Source of the DNA: Thalassoglobus sp. JC818
GTDB taxonomy: Bacteria; Planctomycetota; Planctomycetia; Planctomycetales; Planctomycetaceae
Direction: 5' to 3'
Length of the DNA stretch: 64,000 nucleotides
NCBI RefSeq assembly: GCF_040717535.1
Contig: NZ_JBFEFI010000002.1
Coordinates: forward strand, 186,001 to 250,000
In this document: positions 35,401 through 44,192 of the stretch, in pieces
How the letters are laid out: each line of letters begins with the position of its first letter
How positions within the stretch are numbered: position 1 is the stretch's first letter
Notes under the pieces: generated by a model
What the model saw: the letters and a program-made list of their open reading frames with translations, nothing else
What the model was told of the DNA's origin: nothing
Databases searched by the model: none
Translations under genes and position numbers: made by a program

Positions 35401-36831
35401 ATGCGAAAACCTCTCTGCTCTCGACCAGTGTCAACGTTGTCATCACGCCGCGAATTTCTGTACGGACTGGGCGCAAGTTTAGGTTCCGTGGCTTTGAGCG
35501 ACCTTCTTGCGAAGGAAGGCGTCCAAGCTGACGCTGCCCCTGGCCCGCTGGCGAATAAGCCGCCGATGCACCCAGCGAAGGCCAAAGCATGCATCATGCT
35601 TTTCATGGAAGGTGGACCAAGTCAGGCCGACACTTTCGACCCCAAACCCAAGCTGAATGAGCTTCACAAGACAGAGTCCAAAATGACGGCCGGTCTTGAG
35701 AACGGATTTCGATTCTACGTTCGCAGTCCGTTCGGAACTCGCAAGGTCGGAGAGTCCGGATTGGACATGTGTGACCAATGGGTTCATCTGGCTGATCCCG
35801 AAGTAGCTGATGAGTTGTGCAACTATCGAGGATGTCAGGCGGAGTCGCTTAATCATCCTGAAGCTCTTTACCACATGAACACAGGGAGCCGCCTGGGGGC
35901 AGATCCAGCGCTCGGAGCCTGGGCGACATACGGCTTGGGAACTGAGAATCAAAATCTTCCCGGCTACGTTGTCATGACGGAGTTGGCTCTTCCTCAGGGA
36001 GGTCCAGGCAACTGGAGCAATGGCTTCCTCCCGGCACATTTTCAGGGGACACGGCTGCGTCCAGAAGGTTCTCCGATCCTCGACTTGCAGTCCCCGTCGT
36101 TCAAGAGTCGAGACCATCAACGTCGAGCATTGGATGAACTCGCTCGACTCAATGAGAGACACGCTGCGAGACATCCTCAGCATGATGCCCTTTCAGCACG
36201 CATGGAAAGCTATGAACTCGCATTTCGAATGCAGACTGCGGTTCCGGATGTGATTCAACTGGAGAAAGAGCCGGAACACATTCAGCAGATGTACGGGCTG
36301 GACGACCCAGAAACGGAAAAATTCGGTCGACAATGTCTGATGGCGCGTCGTCTGGTTGAAAACGGTGTGCGCTTTGTCCAAATCTTCTCCGGAGGCTGGG
36401 ACAGCCACGACTATCTGGAACGCGGACACTCTTCCAGAATCCGCAGTGTTGATAAACCGGTTGCTGCCCTCATCAAAGACCTCAAACGACGCGGAATGCT
36501 CGATGAGACTCTCGTGATCTGGACGGGAGAATTCGGCCGTACGCCGGACAACAATCGTCGCGGGGGAGTCTATTCTCTGGGACGAGGTCATAACATTGAC
36601 GCCATGACCATGATGCTCGCTGGTGGGGGTGTGAAGAAAGGGGCGATCGTGGGAGCGACCGATGAAATCGGAGCCGAAGCTGTCGAATGCGTGCATCCGA
36701 TTCGCGACCTGCACGTCACACTTCTCCACTTGCTTGGCCTCGACGACAATAAGTTGACATACTTCCACGCAGGAAGATTCAAACAGTTGAGCCAGTTCGG
36801 GGCTGAGGTCATTCCCGAGCTGATCGCGTAG
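35401..36831 (+). CDS. DUF1501 protein with Tat signal
   Basis: 476 residues from ATG 35401 (GGAG eight bases before it; the frame is open from 35257 but that part overlaps the preceding gene). N-terminal twin-arginine signal SRREFLYGLGASLGSVALSDLLA, so it is exported folded. DUF1501 body shows MLFMEGGPSQADTFDPKPKL, EFGRTPDNN and GRGHNIDAMTMMLAGGGV, which resemble alkaline-phosphatase/sulfatase-fold metal sites. It is paired, as always in this phylum, with the DUF1553 gene just upstream (98 bases) and followed by a sulfatase gene. Confidence 0.92.
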   Translation: MRKPLCSRPVSTLSSRREFLYGLGASLGSVALSDLLAKEGVQADAAPGPLANKPPMHPAKAKACIMLFMEGGPSQADTFDPKPKLNELHKTESKMTAGLENGFRFYVRSPFGTRKVGESGLDMCDQWVHLADPEVADELCNYRGCQAESLNHPEALYHMNTGSRLGADPALGAWATYGLGTENQNLPGYVVMTELALPQGGPGNWSNGFLPAHFQGTRLRPEGSPILDLQSPSFKSRDHQRRALDELARLNERHAARHPQHDALSARMESYELAFRMQTAVPDVIQLEKEPEHIQQMYGLDDPETEKFGRQCLMARRLVENGVRFVQIFSGGWDSHDYLERGHSSRIRSVDKPVAALIKDLKRRGMLDETLVIWTGEFGRTPDNNRRGGVYSLGRGHNIDAMTMMLAGGGVKKGAIVGATDEIGAEAVECVHPIRDLHVTLLHLLGLDDNKLTYFHAGRFKQLSQFGAEVIPELIA

Positions 36832-36852
36832 CTGCTGAAGTTTCGTAGCAGC
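36831..36852 (+). other. Hairpin after the DUF1501 stop
   Basis: GCTGCT (36831-36836) pairs with AGCAGC (36847-36852) across a 10-base loop, overlapping the stop codon. No T-run follows directly; TTTTTT occurs about 24 bases later (near 36877). A weak attenuator or mRNA-stabilising structure between DUF1501 and sulfatase is possible. Confidence 0.3.
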
Positions 36853-36915
36853 AATTCAAACGTAGCTGAAACTGTATTTTTTGAAACAGTGATTGTGACT
36901 CAGGAAGGACGACTT

Positions 36916-38484
36916 GTGAACGCTGTGTTGTCGAACAGATTGCGTCGTTGGTTGGGATTGTCTCTGACGATCGTTCTTACTCTTTTCAGTTTCAGCGGAA
37001 TGGGAAGCGAGGCTCGATCGGCCGATCAGCCCAACATTCTGTATATCATGTCTGACGACCACGCAGCTCACGCAATTGGAGCTTACGGAGGTCGTTTAGC
37101 AGAACTCGATCCGACTCCGACGATCGATCGACTGGCGAAAGAAGGGGCGATTGCGACCAACGTCTTCTGCACGAATTCGATCTGCACTCCAAGTCGCGCC
37201 ACAATCATGACGGGGCAATATTCCCACGTGAATGGAGTGACGACGTTGAGTGGAACAATCGCCGAACCCCAACAGCATCTGGCTCGGCTCATGGGAGAAG
37301 CTGGCTACGAAACAGCGATGGTCGGAAAATGGCACTTAAAGGCAGAACCGGCAGCTTTCGATTTCTACACAGTCTTACCGGGTCAGGGGTCTTATTTTAA
37401 TCCGGTGTTTCGAGTGGATGGTCCCAAACCTTGGCCGAACAATACGTATCAGGTTTCGGGATACGACAGCAAGCACTCGTCTGATGCGATTACTGATATC
37501 TCCTTGAAGTGGCTCAAGACACGCAAGCAGAAGGATCGTCCCTTCTTTCTCATGCATCACTTCAAAGCTCCTCACGACAATTTCGAGAACGCAGAGCGTT
37601 ACGACTGGCTCTATTCAGATGTTGAGATCCCCGAGCCTGAGAGTCTTTGGGAGCGTGAAAAGCATGGTCCGTTAGGGCTCGAACAATACGGGACTTCGGT
37701 CGGATTGAGGAACACCCGACGCAATATGGGTCATCATATGTTCGTCGATTCAAATCTCACCGGAGACGATTACAAGCGAGAAGCGTATCAACGATACCTC
37801 AAGAAATTCCTGCGATGTGTTCGCGGAGTCGATGACAATGTTGCCCGATTGTTATCGCACCTGGAAGAAACTGGCGAGCTTGAGAATACAGTTGTGATCT
37901 ATTCGGCAGATCAGGGGTTTATGCTCGGCGAGCATGATTACATCGATAAGCGATGGATGTATGAAGAGTCATTGCGAATGCCTTTTCTCGTGCGGTATCC
38001 GGAGTCTGTTCCTGCTGGAACGCGAGTGGAATCGATCATCAACAATGTCGATTTTGCTCCAACCATTCTTGATTTCGCTGGGGTGCAAAAACCTGAGTTT
38101 ATGCAGGGAAGAAGTTTTAAGTCACAACTCGAAGGGCAAGCTGCCCCCGCCGACTGGCCGGATGCAACGTATTACCGCTACTGGATGCATATGGCTCACC
38201 ATGACAACCCCGCACACTTCGGGATTCGAACAGCGAATTACAAGTTGATTTACTTCTACGGTCAACCGCTCGATGCTCCCGGAGCTTCGAAGTCGGTGAC
38301 GGAACCTCATTGGGAACTCTATAACCTCCGCGAAGATCCGCATGAGATGCGAAACGTTGTCGCTGAACCCATCTACAGCGACGTGCTGCAAGAACTCAAG
38401 ACTCGATTGTTCGAGTTGCAGCAAGAAGTGGGCGACTCGTCCGAAGGACTTGAAATTGTCGATCTTCCACGGGCGAGCACTTAA
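36916..38484 (+). CDS. Type I sulfatase
   Basis: 522 residues from GTG 36916, chosen because AGGAAGGA lies six bases before it (the frame also has GTG 36889). Signal peptide about 10-36. Sulfatase signature: DDH metal ligands at about 47-49 and the formylglycine cysteine C90 in CTPSRATIMTG, followed by GKWHL. C-terminal region with LREDPHEMRNV typical of the family. It hydrolyses sulfate esters, most likely of sulfated algal or mucin polysaccharides, in the periplasm after activation of C90 by a formylglycine-generating or anaerobic maturase that is not in the window. It is last in the sigma/FecR/PSD1/DUF1501 series. Confidence 0.93.
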   Translation: MNAVLSNRLRRWLGLSLTIVLTLFSFSGMGSEARSADQPNILYIMSDDHAAHAIGAYGGRLAELDPTPTIDRLAKEGAIATNVFCTNSICTPSRATIMTGQYSHVNGVTTLSGTIAEPQQHLARLMGEAGYETAMVGKWHLKAEPAAFDFYTVLPGQGSYFNPVFRVDGPKPWPNNTYQVSGYDSKHSSDAITDISLKWLKTRKQKDRPFFLMHHFKAPHDNFENAERYDWLYSDVEIPEPESLWEREKHGPLGLEQYGTSVGLRNTRRNMGHHMFVDSNLTGDDYKREAYQRYLKKFLRCVRGVDDNVARLLSHLEETGELENTVVIYSADQGFMLGEHDYIDKRWMYEESLRMPFLVRYPESVPAGTRVESIINNVDFAPTILDFAGVQKPEFMQGRSFKSQLEGQAAPADWPDATYYRYWMHMAHHDNPAHFGIRTANYKLIYFYGQPLDAPGASKSVTEPHWELYNLREDPHEMRNVVAEPIYSDVLQELKTRLFELQQEVGDSSEGLEIVDLPRAST

Positions 38485-38526
38485 TCAACTTCGACTGTTC
38501 ACGAAGAAGATCCGTTTCAGTCCCGA

Positions 38527-39930
38527 TTACGGAATGTCGAACGACTCCCCAAATTGGGGAATGATGGGGTCTTCGTCGCAGTAATCTCGTATTGTCTGCG
38601 CGAGTGCTTTGGCAGAGTCAGCTTCTCCATGAACGAGAAAGACTTTGCCAAAGTGACCGCGCTTCGTTGACTCTTCGAACCACCATTTGAAGTCGACAAC
38701 ATCCGCGTGGGCGGACAGGCCTTCCAGTTGTTCGACTTTGGCGTTCAGGGCCACATCGCGATCGAAAATGCGGACGAACTTTCGGCGTTCAGCGATGTGG
38801 CGACCGGTCGTGTGCGGGGCTTGGTAGCCCATCAGGATGACGTGATTCTGAGGATGGGGAAGCGCCTGCTTCAAGTGATGGACAACGCGACCATTCTCGC
38901 ACATTCCACTCGCGGAGATGACGACAAAACAGCCGCGACGATCATTGAGTTCGATACTCTGTTTCTGGCTCTCAATCTCTGTCAGACATTCGAAACCGAA
39001 TGGGTCATCGTCGAAGCGCAGAGTTTCCTGCACATCTGCGTCGAGGGTGTGATCGTAGCGGCGAAAGACTTGGGTGAGGCGCGATGCCAGTGGGCTGTCC
39101 AGAAACATCGGCAGGCAGTCCAACTCTTTACTGTTGGTCAGCTCGTTGAGGTAGTAAACGATCTGCTGAGTTCGACCGAAGCTGAAAGCTGGAATGATCA
39201 CTCGCCCACCTTGAAGGTGAGCTTCCCCAATAATGCGTTTCAGTTCCGATTTAATATCCTGAGCAGGGGGGTGAATGCGGTTCCCGTATGTCGACTCACA
39301 GATCAGCACGTCTGCCCCTTCCACAGGGACAGGGTCTTTGAGCAGTGGCATGTCTCGTCTTCCGAGATCGCCTGTGAAAACAACCTTTCGATGCTCCGTT
39401 CCGTCTTTGACGAGCAGTTCGGTAATCGCAGATCCGAGCACGTGTCCAGCTGGATGAAAGCGAAGCTGGACTTCGCCGTCATCTGTCAGGTCATACCACT
39501 TCGAAAAGAGACAGGGTTCGAAGTTACGGATCAGTTCTCTGACATCTTCCTCAGTATAGAGAGGTTCAACGGGAGGATGATTCTTCTTGAGCTTGCGCGT
39601 CAGATACTTTGCGTCTTCACGCTGAATCTTGGCCGAATCCATCAGCATGATTTCAGCGATATCGGCAGTGGCATCTGTGCAGAAGACTGGACCTCGGAAT
39701 CCTTTGCGATACAGCTGCGGAAGATTTCCGCAGTGGTCGATGTGAGCGTGAGACAGAATGACAGCGTCGAGATCTTTCGGCTGACAATGAAAAGTCTCGT
39801 TCTTCCGTCGAGACTCTGCTCGCGGACCTTGAAAGAAACCGCAATCGAGAAGTATTCGGCGGTGAGTCGTCTCGATCAGGTGTTGGCTACCAGTCACTTC
39901 TCCAGCAGCGCCGAGAAAAGTCAGTTTCAT
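38527..39930 (-). CDS. Beta-CASP metallo-beta-lactamase ribonuclease (CPSF/Ysh1-like)
   Basis: 467 residues from ATG 39930 (GGAG eight bases before). MBL core with SHAHIDHCGNLP (metal ligands), beta-CASP insertion with ESTYGNR, PAFSFGRTQ, SASGMCENGRVVHHL (motif B region) and the final HADVVD and LVHGE motifs. The family includes archaeal aCPSF1 and bacterial RNA-specific nucleases that process RNA ends. No KH domain or exosome partner is visible. It lies just downstream of polX on the same strand (84-base gap), possibly co-transcribed. Confidence 0.92.
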   Translation of the reverse strand: MKLTFLGAAGEVTGSQHLIETTHRRILLDCGFFQGPRAESRRKNETFHCQPKDLDAVILSHAHIDHCGNLPQLYRKGFRGPVFCTDATADIAEIMLMDSAKIQREDAKYLTRKLKKNHPPVEPLYTEEDVRELIRNFEPCLFSKWYDLTDDGEVQLRFHPAGHVLGSAITELLVKDGTEHRKVVFTGDLGRRDMPLLKDPVPVEGADVLICESTYGNRIHPPAQDIKSELKRIIGEAHLQGGRVIIPAFSFGRTQQIVYYLNELTNSKELDCLPMFLDSPLASRLTQVFRRYDHTLDADVQETLRFDDDPFGFECLTEIESQKQSIELNDRRGCFVVISASGMCENGRVVHHLKQALPHPQNHVILMGYQAPHTTGRHIAERRKFVRIFDRDVALNAKVEQLEGLSAHADVVDFKWWFEESTKRGHFGKVFLVHGEADSAKALAQTIRDYCDEDPIIPQFGESFDIP

Positions 39931-40014
39931 GGGATCAACTCCAGCCACTTCATCAAATGAACATGTACTCTGGACGTGCTTGAACTCGTGCCTTCCGACA
40001 ATTGACTTGCTGCA

Positions 40015-41736
40015 CTAAGACGACGTTCGCAGAAGTCGTCGAAATTTCGAAAGCGGAAGTGTGTTGGCGACATCTTTCTTCTCAAGGCCTGCTCGACGTG
40101 CCTGATAAATTCCGTACTCGAGCACATCGAATCCCGATGTTGAGTGTGCATCGGTGTTGATGACAATCGGGATTCCAAAATCTTTCGCGGAGGCTGCTTG
40201 AATTTCATTGAGGTCGAGGCGCGATGGGTGAGCATTGATTTCCATCATCACACCTTCATCAGCGGCAGCTTTGAAGAGGTCGGTGTAATTGATATCAGCT
40301 CCCTGACGGCGACCGATAATTCTGCCACTGGGGTGCCCGATCGCGCACACATTCGGGTTGCGAACAGCATTCAGCAATCGTTTCATGATCTGTTCGCGTG
40401 GTTGCTTCAGACCGTAGTGCAGAACGGCAATCACCCAATCTGCCTCGCTGAGCACATCGTCGGGTAGGTCGAGCTCAGCATCTTCAAGGATGTCGCACTC
40501 AATTCCACAAAGCACTTCAATCCCGCTGATGCTCTCCGCGACCGACCGAATTTCTTCCCAGTGCTTTCGCAATCGATCACTGTCGAGGCCGTTGGCCATT
40601 GTCACTCGTTTGGAATGGTCCGTGATCGCGATGTATTTCAGACCACGTGCTTTCGCTGCCTCGGCCATCTCTCGGATGCTGGCAGTTCCGTCAGTCGCTG
40701 TTGTGTGCATGTGCAGATCTGATTTGATCTGTTTGACTTCGATCAAATCCGGAACCGTTCCCTCCTCAGCCGCTTCGATTTCTCCTCGATTCTCTCGCAG
40801 CTCGGGAGGAATCCATGGGAGATCGACAGCTTCATAGATGTCGGGTTCTGTCCGGCTCGCGACCAGTTCTTCATCGCGGTACAGCCCGTACTCATTGAGT
40901 TTCAGCCCTCGCTTTTGAGCACGCTGACGAATCACGATGTTGTGTTCTTTGGAACCGGTGAAGTACTGCATCGCAGCCCCGTATGAATCTTCAGGGACGA
41001 CGCGAAGATCGAGCTCGATTCCAATTTTCAAACGCACTCGTTGTTTTGTATCACCGCGTGCGAGGACCTTCTCGACCTGATCATGACTCGCGAGCCGGTC
41101 CATGACAGCTTTCGAATCGGTCGAAGTGACGAGCAGGTCGAGATCACCGCACGTCTCTTTGCGACGTCTCGCACTTCCTGCAAGCTCAGCTTGAGAGACC
41201 GACTTCAAACTCTTCAGATCGGCGACAATTTCTTCGGCAGCCGGTTTCACTTCAGCCAGATAGAAACGATTTCCCGCTGCAGCGATCTGTTCGAGACCTT
41301 CCAGAATCGTTTGGGCGGTCTTCTTCCCAAAGCCTTTCATCTCCGCAATCTGGCCTGACTCGGCAGCGGCTTTCAGATCTGCGAGTGTCGTCACATTCAG
41401 TTCAGAGAAGATCGCACCGACCTTCTTAGGGCCGATGCCGGGGATCCTGAGCATCTGGACCACTCCCGGAGGGACCTCATTGCGAAGCTCCTCAAGCTGT
41501 GGGATCGAACCGGTTTCCAGCAGAACGACGATCTTGGCAGCGATGTCTTTTCCGATCCCCGGAAGTTCCGTCAAGGCAGAGGCGCCTTCGCTGGCCAGAT
41601 CGGAAATGGGATCGGAAAGCCCTTCAAGCGTTCGCGATGCGTTTCTGTAAGCGCGAACACGGAAGGAGTTAGCGCCCTGAATTTCGAGGAGGTCTCCGAT
41701 TTCATCGAAGACACGAGCGATCTCCGCATTCGTCAT
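40015..41736 (-). CDS. polX: Family X DNA polymerase with PHP exonuclease domain
   Basis: 573 residues. N-terminal helix-hairpin-helix region ([13 protein letters not shown] and [14 protein letters not shown]), polymerase palm with [17 protein letters not shown] (metal-binding aspartates), and a C-terminal PHP domain beginning [12 protein letters not shown] with ITDHSKR, IECDIL and INTDAHS. It fills gaps and removes 3' ends in base-excision or end-joining repair. Length and order match bacterial PolX such as those of Bacillus and Deinococcus. A terminator at 41763-41793 separates it from the gene upstream, so it has its own promoter in the short gap. Confidence 0.95.
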   Translation of the reverse strand: MTNAEIARVFDEIGDLLEIQGANSFRVRAYRNASRTLEGLSDPISDLASEGASALTELPGIGKDIAAKIVVLLETGSIPQLEELRNEVPPGVVQMLRIPGIGPKKVGAIFSELNVTTLADLKAAAESGQIAEMKGFGKKTAQTILEGLEQIAAAGNRFYLAEVKPAAEEIVADLKSLKSVSQAELAGSARRRKETCGDLDLLVTSTDSKAVMDRLASHDQVEKVLARGDTKQRVRLKIGIELDLRVVPEDSYGAAMQYFTGSKEHNIVIRQRAQKRGLKLNEYGLYRDEELVASRTEPDIYEAVDLPWIPPELRENRGEIEAAEEGTVPDLIEVKQIKSDLHMHTTATDGTASIREMAEAAKARGLKYIAITDHSKRVTMANGLDSDRLRKHWEEIRSVAESISGIEVLCGIECDILEDAELDLPDDVLSEADWVIAVLHYGLKQPREQIMKRLLNAVRNPNVCAIGHPSGRIIGRRQGADINYTDLFKAAADEGVMMEINAHPSRLDLNEIQAASAKDFGIPIVINTDAHSTSGFDVLEYGIYQARRAGLEKKDVANTLPLSKFRRLLRTSS

Positions 41737-41762
41737 AACGCGTGCATCCCATCAGAAACAAA

Positions 41763-41793
41763 CAGAGCCTCCCTGAAAATCAGGAAGGCTCTG
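41763..41793 (-). terminator. Intrinsic terminator
   Basis: CAGAGCCT-C-CCTGA pairs with TCAGG-A-AGGCTCTG around an AAA loop. On the minus strand the hairpin is followed by TTTGTTTC. It lies 38 bases past the stop of the coiled-coil protein gene (41831) and just before polX. Confidence 0.88.
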
Positions 41794-41830
41794 AATTGTA
41801 GTGTCGTGAGTCGTCTTCCGTCGAATCGAA

Positions 41831-43348
41831 TCAGTTACGGAAGCGAGATGAACCAGTTGATCCACTGTCTTGCTGGCGGAACCGACCGGAAGTCGATCCG
41901 TCAGATGCTCGGTCTGAACCCAACTCTTCGTTGGTCGAAGAGCTTCGTGCACCGTATTTGAGTTGGAACGGTCGGTTCTCTCCACGGACGAAGAGTCGTT
42001 GCTGATTCTCGTAGCCGATGAAGTTCAGGAAGTCTCCGAAGGTGATCTTTCGAATTCCCTGCTGACGAGCTTCCTTCTCAAGGGCGGTCAGTTCGTCCAT
42101 GATCTTCTGAATGTCATCGCGTCGTTCGTCGAATCCGGCGAGTTCGGCCGGATCAGGGATTTCGCCAACCACGAGGAACTTCGATTTCACGGTCATCTTG
42201 CGACCTGGAGGATTTCGGTTTCCAAGGTCGTCGACTTCGATTTCGATTCCGCCACCGGCGTTTTCGATGATGTCATGCAGCAAGTCGCGATCGCTCTCGC
42301 CATCTCCGTTCATGTCGACGATGCCGACGAAGGAGAAGTATTCTTTCACGCCTGGTGAGAAGAGCGGAGAGTAGATCGGGTCGCCTTCCTGAATTGGTCG
42401 GTCGAAGTCTTCGTCGATGATGCGACATTCAGCCAGGTGCGGTCCCTGAACTTCGCTGACTTCGATTTTTGCCTTGATGTCCTGTCGTCCTCGGCCCACT
42501 CCACGATTGTCGCGAATGTAAACACTGAAAGTGACCTGAGTGCGAAGGTTGTCGCGGCTTCCCAGATTGATCCAGACACGTCGGGTCGAGTTTTCGATTC
42601 GAACGATTTTTCCGTCTGGCTTATCGAAGCTGAGGTTCTCGAGATCGTTCAGGCGATCGCGAAGGAAGTCGTTGGCTTTCTCCAGGAGGCTGATTTCTTC
42701 GCCCAGTTCCCGTCGAACACGGTCCAGTTCATCACTGACTTGTTCTTTGGCCACCCGCTCAGCATTGAGGTCATTACGAGTCTGCTGAATTTCGCGGTTC
42801 TTTTCAGCGAGCAATTCGTTCTGGTCGGTGATGTTCTTCTGGAGCTTCTGCTCTGAAGTTTCCTGAGAGTTTTGCAGTTCCGCAGCTCGGTTACGGGCTG
42901 CTTCTTGTTCCTGTCGGAGTCGGCTTTCCGTGTCAGCCAGTCCCGTTTGATATTCGTTGTTGGTGGTCTGAGCTGCGTTCAAAGCAGACCGCATGGACTG
43001 CAGCGTCGCGAGAACATTCGGAGTCTGCGGGTTCGGCTGAACCTGTTCCATTCCGAGATCATTCAACGACTTGGCCATCGACCCGTAAAGCGTGTTGGCG
43101 TCTCCAGCACCGGCGCTGCCAACTTGCTCGAGGTTGACACCCAGCAGATTTCGGAGCGTGTCGATATCCGAGAGAAGTCCGGAGTTGGCCTGTTCAACGC
43201 TCTGGGCTCGACTTTGAGTCTCTTCGAGTTTTTGTGCGAGCGTCTTCTGTTCTTTGAAGGTCAGATACCAGACCAGAAACAGAATAAGCGTTGTCATCAC
43301 AAAGAAGACAAGCGAGAAGTGCACTGCCGTCGGTTTTGTACTTGCCAT
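41831..43348 (-). CDS. Coiled-coil membrane-anchored protein, unknown
   Basis: 505 residues from ATG 43348, with GAGGGG upstream. One membrane helix near the N-terminus (about 11-31, FSLVFFVMTTLILFLVWYLTF), then a long coiled coil (about 32-260, rich in Glu, Gln and Asn heptads), a compact beta-rich region (about 265-430: GKIVRIENSTRRVWINLGSRDNL, then CRIIDEDFDRPIQEGDPIYSP) and a Ser/Gly/Arg-rich tail. The beta region recalls C-terminal domains of flagellar or envelope proteins (FlgT-like), and KSKFLVVGEI recalls BRCT-like modules; both are guesses. It is probably a periplasmic rod anchored in the inner membrane. A truncated copy of the dispersed repeat lies upstream. Confidence 0.7.
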   Translation of the reverse strand: MASTKPTAVHFSLVFFVMTTLILFLVWYLTFKEQKTLAQKLEETQSRAQSVEQANSGLLSDIDTLRNLLGVNLEQVGSAGAGDANTLYGSMAKSLNDLGMEQVQPNPQTPNVLATLQSMRSALNAAQTTNNEYQTGLADTESRLRQEQEAARNRAAELQNSQETSEQKLQKNITDQNELLAEKNREIQQTRNDLNAERVAKEQVSDELDRVRRELGEEISLLEKANDFLRDRLNDLENLSFDKPDGKIVRIENSTRRVWINLGSRDNLRTQVTFSVYIRDNRGVGRGRQDIKAKIEVSEVQGPHLAECRIIDEDFDRPIQEGDPIYSPLFSPGVKEYFSFVGIVDMNGDGESDRDLLHDIIENAGGGIEIEVDDLGNRNPPGRKMTVKSKFLVVGEIPDPAELAGFDERRDDIQKIMDELTALEKEARQQGIRKITFGDFLNFIGYENQQRLFVRGENRPFQLKYGARSSSTNEELGSDRASDGSTSGRFRQQDSGSTGSSRFRN

Positions 43349-44192
43349 CAAAGTCCCCTCTGGACCGTTTGGATCTGAAATCGTATCGAAATACTAGAGC
43401 AAGTTGCTCTTCCGTGTGCACTCGCTTAAACGTCTTGGCTTCGTTAGTCCTGCAATCTGCGAATTCTTGAGTTCAAATCGGAATGAGTGACCTCAGGAAT
43501 CGAGTGACGATGACAATCCCGGCAAATGGACACAGTCATGAGTGTGTGACTTTGCGCTCGGTCACCAATCTGATCGGTTGTTCTTGGTTTACTCAACGCC
43601 ATCAGTTGCAACTTCATCACGATCGTTATGAAGTGCCATAGTTGTTGCCGCACAGGGACGTATTCGAAGGACTTTGACCAAACCAATCGCCTCAATCGAG
43701 GTGATCTGCAAATCTACGACGAGACTTGTCTTCTGGTCACTGAACTGACAACGAGGACTCTTCTCAGTTTACTCGAATCAATTGCCCGCAGACTTCAGCA
43801 GATATTGTTGTCGTCAGATAATCGATACATTGGCGAATTGATGTCTGACCGGCACAGTCGGCTGAATTGCAAGCATTCTCAGGAACGTGGGTGTTGAGAA
43901 CGTTGAACTGCTGCGAATTGTTGTTTCGAAAATGCTTCGATTGCTCGGAGACTTCCGGAATCGAAGTCTTCTCAAATCTTCTGTGAGGATAGGAAATCCC
44001 CACCAGATTTAAGTTTACGGAGGGGGATGCCGGAGTCAAGGAATTCTCCGCTGCGGTAGATTTTCCTGACGAACTGGGGGCTATTAATCCACATATTCCG
44101 GAATTGCCAGAAGTCTCCCTCGCGAGCCGCATGTCACTCAGCCGTCAACGTAGAGGTTCGAAAGAGGTGGCGACTCTGAACGATTCTGCTCT
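43349..44192. other. Long intergenic region
   Basis: About 840 bases between hemA and the coiled-coil gene, both on the minus strand; the largest empty stretch in the window. It holds repeat copy 3 (43395-43426) and a perfect hairpin AGACTTC-CGGAATC-GAAGTCT (43949-43969) that could mark the hemA transcript end, though no T-run follows. Frames up to ~120 codons on either strand show no gene-like composition, motif or ribosome-binding site. I found no tRNA-like fold. Confidence 0.5.
43395..43426 (+). repeat. Dispersed palindrome-headed repeat, copy 3 (truncated)
   Basis: Starts with the same TAGAGCAAGTTGCTCT and keeps TCC-GTGTGCACTCGCTT, about 32 bases matching copies 1 and 2 with minor changes; the remaining ~50 bases are missing. 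It lies 47 bases upstream of the coiled-coil gene start (43348), in the same relation to a minus-strand start as copy 1. Confidence 0.8.

Noticed and set aside
43764-44132. 122-codon minus-strand frame in the gap after hemA
   Set aside because: No ribosome-binding site, no family resemblance, and short unrelated frames occur on both strands there.
44150-44192. GAGGTTCGAAAG stretch resembling a tRNA T-arm
   Set aside because: No acceptor, D- or anticodon stem could be built around it.
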